Of a DNA stretch of 8,567 bases, positions 6,410 to 8,567 are shown in pieces. Origin of the DNA: an uncultured Planctomycetia bacterium. Its GTDB lineage: Bacteria; Planctomycetota; UBA1135; GCA-002686595. Every line of letters begins with the position of its first letter. Position 1 is the stretch's first letter. Under the pieces are notes generated by a model. It did not search any database, was not told the origin of the DNA, and saw nothing but the letters and a program-made list of their open reading frames with translations. The DNA lies in NCBI GenBank assembly GCA_938003765.1, contig CALKYE010000079.1, forward strand, positions 1-8,567. The letters are read 5' to 3'. A program made the translations under genes and the position numbers.

Positions 6410-7324
6410 ATGATCCTGCCCTTCACCGTCGAGCAGCAGACCGCTGCGGTCATCACTCGCTTCGGCAAGTTCGCGCGCATCGCCGGACCCGGCCTGCACT
6501 TCCGCTTGTGGATCGAGGGCGTCGCCGGCCGCGTGAACCTGCGCGTGCAGCAGCTCGACGTGAAGGTCGAGACCAAGACCGAGGACAACGTGTTCGTGCA
6601 CGTGACCGTCGCGGTGCAGTTCCACGTCCTCGCAGAGCGGATCTACGAGGCCTTCTACAAGCTCGACAACCCCGAGCGGCAGATCACCTCGTTCGTGTTC
6701 GACGTGGTGCGCGCGCGCGTGCCGCGCATCAAGCTCGACGACGTGTTCGAGAAGAAGGACGAGATCGCCGACGCAGTGAAGGCCGAGCTGGCTGAAGTCA
6801 TGAACGGCTTCGGCTACGGGATCCTCAAGGCGCTGGTCACCGACATCGAGCCCGACGCCAAGGTCAAGACGGCGATGAACGAGATCAACGCCGCGCAGCG
6901 CCTGCGCGTCGCCGCGTCGGAGAAGGGCGAGGCGGATCGCATCCTCAAGGTCAAGGCGGCCACGGCCGAAGCCGAGAGCAAGGCGCTCGAAGGCCGCGGC
7001 ATCGCGGACCAGCGCCGGGCGATCGTCGACGGCCTGCGCGAGTCGGTGGAAGAGTTCCAGCACTCGCTGCCGGGCGCGACGCCGCAGGACGTGATGAACA
7101 TCGTCCTGCTCACGCAGTACTTCGACATGCTCAAGGAAGTCGGCGCCAGCTCGGAGGCCTCGACGATCTTCCTGCCGCACTCGCCGGGGCATGTGACGGA
7201 GCTGTCCGAGCAGATCCGCAACGCGATGCTCGCGGCCAACGCGGGCTCGCGGCGGCAGCCGGCGCACGCGAGCGGGCAAGAAGACGCCTCGCGCACACCG
7301 CCGTCGAGCGGGGGCGCGAGCTGA
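6410..7324 (+). CDS. SPFH/Band 7 protein resembling plant HIR proteins
   Basis: A 304-residue SPFH (stomatin/prohibitin/flotillin/HflKC) scaffold protein, expected to oligomerise on membranes. The SPFH domain spans about 1-170, with FGKF at 18-21, LRVQQLDVKVETKTEDNVF at 44-62, FDVVRARVP at 97-105 and VTDIEPD at 143-149. An Ala/Glu/Lys-rich helix, likely coiled coil, follows at 158-205 (NEINAAQRLRVAASEKGEAD onward). The C-terminal block QRRAIVDGLRESV (201-213), PGATPQDVMNIVLLTQYFD (221-239) and FLPHSPG (254-260) matches plant hypersensitive-induced-reaction proteins, compared from memory, far better than HflC, stomatin or QmcA. There is no long N-terminal transmembrane helix; association may use the short hydrophobic start (MILPF), since bacteria lack the N-myristoylation predicted for the plant proteins. 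The final 25 residues are low-complexity and polar. No NfeD partner is present. The family is certain; the role is unknown. Confidence 0.93.
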   Translation: MILPFTVEQQTAAVITRFGKFARIAGPGLHFRLWIEGVAGRVNLRVQQLDVKVETKTEDNVFVHVTVAVQFHVLAERIYEAFYKLDNPERQITSFVFDVVRARVPRIKLDDVFEKKDEIADAVKAELAEVMNGFGYGILKALVTDIEPDAKVKTAMNEINAAQRLRVAASEKGEADRILKVKAATAEAESKALEGRGIADQRRAIVDGLRESVEEFQHSLPGATPQDVMNIVLLTQYFDMLKEVGASSEASTIFLPHSPGHVTELSEQIRNAMLAANAGSRRQPAHASGQEDASRTPPSSGGAS

Positions 7325-7335
7325 GCGACGCGCGC

Positions 7336-7372
7336 GCCCGGGCGTGAGCGCAGCGGGCCGCGACGCCGGGGC
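7336..7372. terminator. Inverted repeat between convergent genes (candidate bidirectional terminator)
   Basis: GCCCGGGCGT (7336-7345) pairs with ACGCCGGGGC (7363-7372) with one mismatch around a 17-base loop. It fills most of the 47-bp gap between the converging SPFH and exported-protein genes and touches the latter's stop codon. The position suits a terminator for both strands, but there is no T-tract on either side and GC-rich DNA makes such repeats by chance. Confidence 0.3.
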
Positions 7373-8367
7373 TACTTCGCCGCGGCGCGCGGCTCGAGGC
7401 GGAACGAGTCGACGCGACGGCGCTCGCCGGTGACGATCGTCCGCGCGAACTCGACGCGCGCCGGCAGCCCGGTCGCGAGGTCGACGTAGAAGAGCGCGTC
7501 GTCGCGCACGTCCATGGAGACGAGTTCCTCCTGCGTCGGCTCGCGTTCGCCGGCCTGACGCGCCTGCGCCTTCGCGCGCTCGAACAGCTCCGTCGCGAGA
7601 GCTTGCGCGTCGATGCGCTGCTTCCAACTGATGAGCGCTTCCGCCCCGCCGCGGCGCAGCTCGACCAGTTCGACGGTGCGGCGCGCCGGCAGGGCGGCGG
7701 AGGTGAGCGGGCTGGGGAGTTGGATCTCGAACTCCTGCGCGACGCCGAACTCGAACTCTCCCGCGCCCAGCACGAAGTAGAACTGCGGCTCGCGCAGGCT
7801 CGAGGCGAGCAGCGCGGGCCCGCGCAGGAGAGGCCGCAGTTGCTCGATGACCGCTTCCGCGCGCGCGCGGTCGGCCACTGCGACGCCGGCCTTCGCGAGC
7901 AGGAGCTCTTCGAAACCTGCGAAGCACTTGTCGAGCCGCTCCACCGCCGCTTGTTCGTCCGCGACGCCCGCGAACGCGCCGTTCGCATCCAAGGTCAGGT
8001 CGAAGTGCAGTCCGTCGACCAGTCCGGCGATGCGCTGCGTGATCTCGTCCGGCGCCGCGCCTTCGACTTTGGAGAGGTCGACCTTGCCGTAGGTCCAGCG
8101 ACAACGCCAGCCGTCGGCGAGCTGCTCGACGCACTCGATGTCGACGGGCGTCGTCGACTCGTTCGCCTTCAGGCGCGCAGCTCCCTGCCAGTCCTCGCGC
8201 GACTTGACCAGGTTGAGCTGGAGTCGATCGCCCACGCGCAGACGCGGCCGGATCTCGACCGTTCGAGCCTGCGCAGCGGCGGGCGGCGCCTCCTGGGGAA
8301 GCGTCGCCGCCGCAGGGATCACGGTGGAGCCGGCCAGAGCGATGAGTGCTGATGCGAGAAGGCGCAT
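7372..8367 (-). CDS. Exported protein of unknown function
   Basis: A 331-residue protein I do not recognise. The N-terminus is a Sec signal peptide: MR, then the hydrophobic run LLASALIALAGSTVI, then PAAA with a likely signal-peptidase I site near residue 21, so it should act in the periplasm or outside the cell. There is no lipobox Cys. The mature part begins with a Pro/Ala-rich stretch and then a beta-rich region opening RVGDRLQLNL. It has Asp/Gly-rich turns and near the C-terminus YVDLATGLPARVEFART, a layout seen in various uncharacterised secreted beta-rich proteins of high-GC bacteria. No enzyme motif or repeat is seen. ATG at 8367 is used; a GTG at 8370 directly precedes it, and the GAGGTG beside the start is too close to be a good ribosome binding site for either. 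It follows the partial gene at 8395 by 27 bp, so the two probably form an operon. Confidence 0.8.
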   Translation of the reverse strand: MRLLASALIALAGSTVIPAAATLPQEAPPAAAQARTVEIRPRLRVGDRLQLNLVKSREDWQGAARLKANESTTPVDIECVEQLADGWRCRWTYGKVDLSKVEGAAPDEITQRIAGLVDGLHFDLTLDANGAFAGVADEQAAVERLDKCFAGFEELLLAKAGVAVADRARAEAVIEQLRPLLRGPALLASSLREPQFYFVLGAGEFEFGVAQEFEIQLPSPLTSAALPARRTVELVELRRGGAEALISWKQRIDAQALATELFERAKAQARQAGEREPTQEELVSMDVRDDALFYVDLATGLPARVEFARTIVTGERRRVDSFRLEPRAAAK

Positions 8368-8394
8368 CACCTCAAGGTACTGCGGCGAGCCTGC

Positions 8395-8567
8395 TCAGGA
8401 GAACCAACCGCCGACCGTCGAGGCCAGCGAGGCGCCCCAGTCGCTCACGCGGTCGAGCGCGGAGTCGAAGAACGAGCGCGTCGCGTCGACGCCGTCGAGC
8501 GCTCGATTGACGGCCCACTGCGTCACGCCGACGAGCCCCACCGCCGCCGTGTACGGCGCCGCGACCA
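8395..8567 (-). CDS. C-terminal end of an unknown protein, 5' part beyond the window
   Basis: Only the last 56 residues are in the window, from VAAPYTAAVGLVGVTQW to the C-terminus STVGGWFS, then TGA at 8395-8397. The frame is open to the edge. It is the best reading of this segment because it is on the same strand as the exported-protein gene and ends 27 bp before that gene's start. The fragment is Ala/Gly/Val/Asp-rich with regularly placed aromatic and charged residues, suggesting amphipathic helices. It is too short to assign to a family. Confidence 0.6.
   Translation of the reverse strand, partial: VAAPYTAAVGLVGVTQWAVNRALDGVDATRSFFDSALDRVSDWGASLASTVGGWFS

Noticed and set aside
7331..7345. 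The palindrome CGCCCGGGCG as a protein binding site
   Set aside because: Such GC palindromes arise easily in this composition. Its position between convergent stops fits a terminator hairpin better than an operator.
6131..8134. A 667-codon open frame on the minus strand crossing the SPFH gene and running into the exported-protein gene
   Set aside because: It is a shadow of the SPFH and exported-protein genes: Arg-rich composition, no domain, and it spans two well-supported genes and their convergent gap.

Overview
The window is very GC-rich (roughly 70% by eye) and densely coded. It holds five complete protein genes, a gene cut by each edge, and one candidate leader micro-ORF. I see no rRNA, tRNA, CRISPR array, insertion sequence or integrase. 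The GC content, the secreted and anchored proteins built from carboxypeptidase-regulatory-like (transthyretin-fold) repeats, and the very long U32 protein would fit a free-living high-GC bacterium such as a planctomycete or myxobacterium. The sequence alone does not settle the phylum.

Layout. Minus strand, 1-3834: a two-domain ChrA-type chromate/anion transporter cut by the left edge, preceded by an 886-residue tandem peptidase-U32 protein of the RlhA type. The U32 stop and the chrA start are 40 bp apart, so the two are probably co-transcribed. Plus strand, 3862-7324: an AroQ-class chorismate mutase that starts 27 bp from the divergent U32 gene, then a 14-codon micro-ORF whose stop overlaps (ATGA) the start of a membrane-anchored protein with about six transthyretin-like repeats, then an SPFH/Band 7 protein strikingly like plant hypersensitive-induced-reaction (HIR) proteins. 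Minus strand, 7372-8567: a small exported protein of unknown function and, upstream of it, the 3' end of another unknown gene. The plus and minus blocks converge at 7325-7371 on a GC-rich inverted repeat.

How the genes may work together. The most suggestive pairing is chorismate mutase beside the U32 protein. Chorismate mutase makes prephenate. Characterised U32 proteins (TrhP, RlhA, UbiU/UbiV) are oxygen-independent, Fe-S-dependent RNA or quinone hydroxylases, and prephenate has been linked to them as the hydroxyl source. The window may therefore carry a prephenate producer and a prephenate consumer side by side. The U32 protein itself has two separate four-cysteine sets in two U32-like halves, like a single-chain version of the UbiU-UbiV pair. 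The other genes are cell-envelope functions with no evident link to this pair.

Non-coding stretches are short (27 to 143 bp); none exceeds 300 bp.
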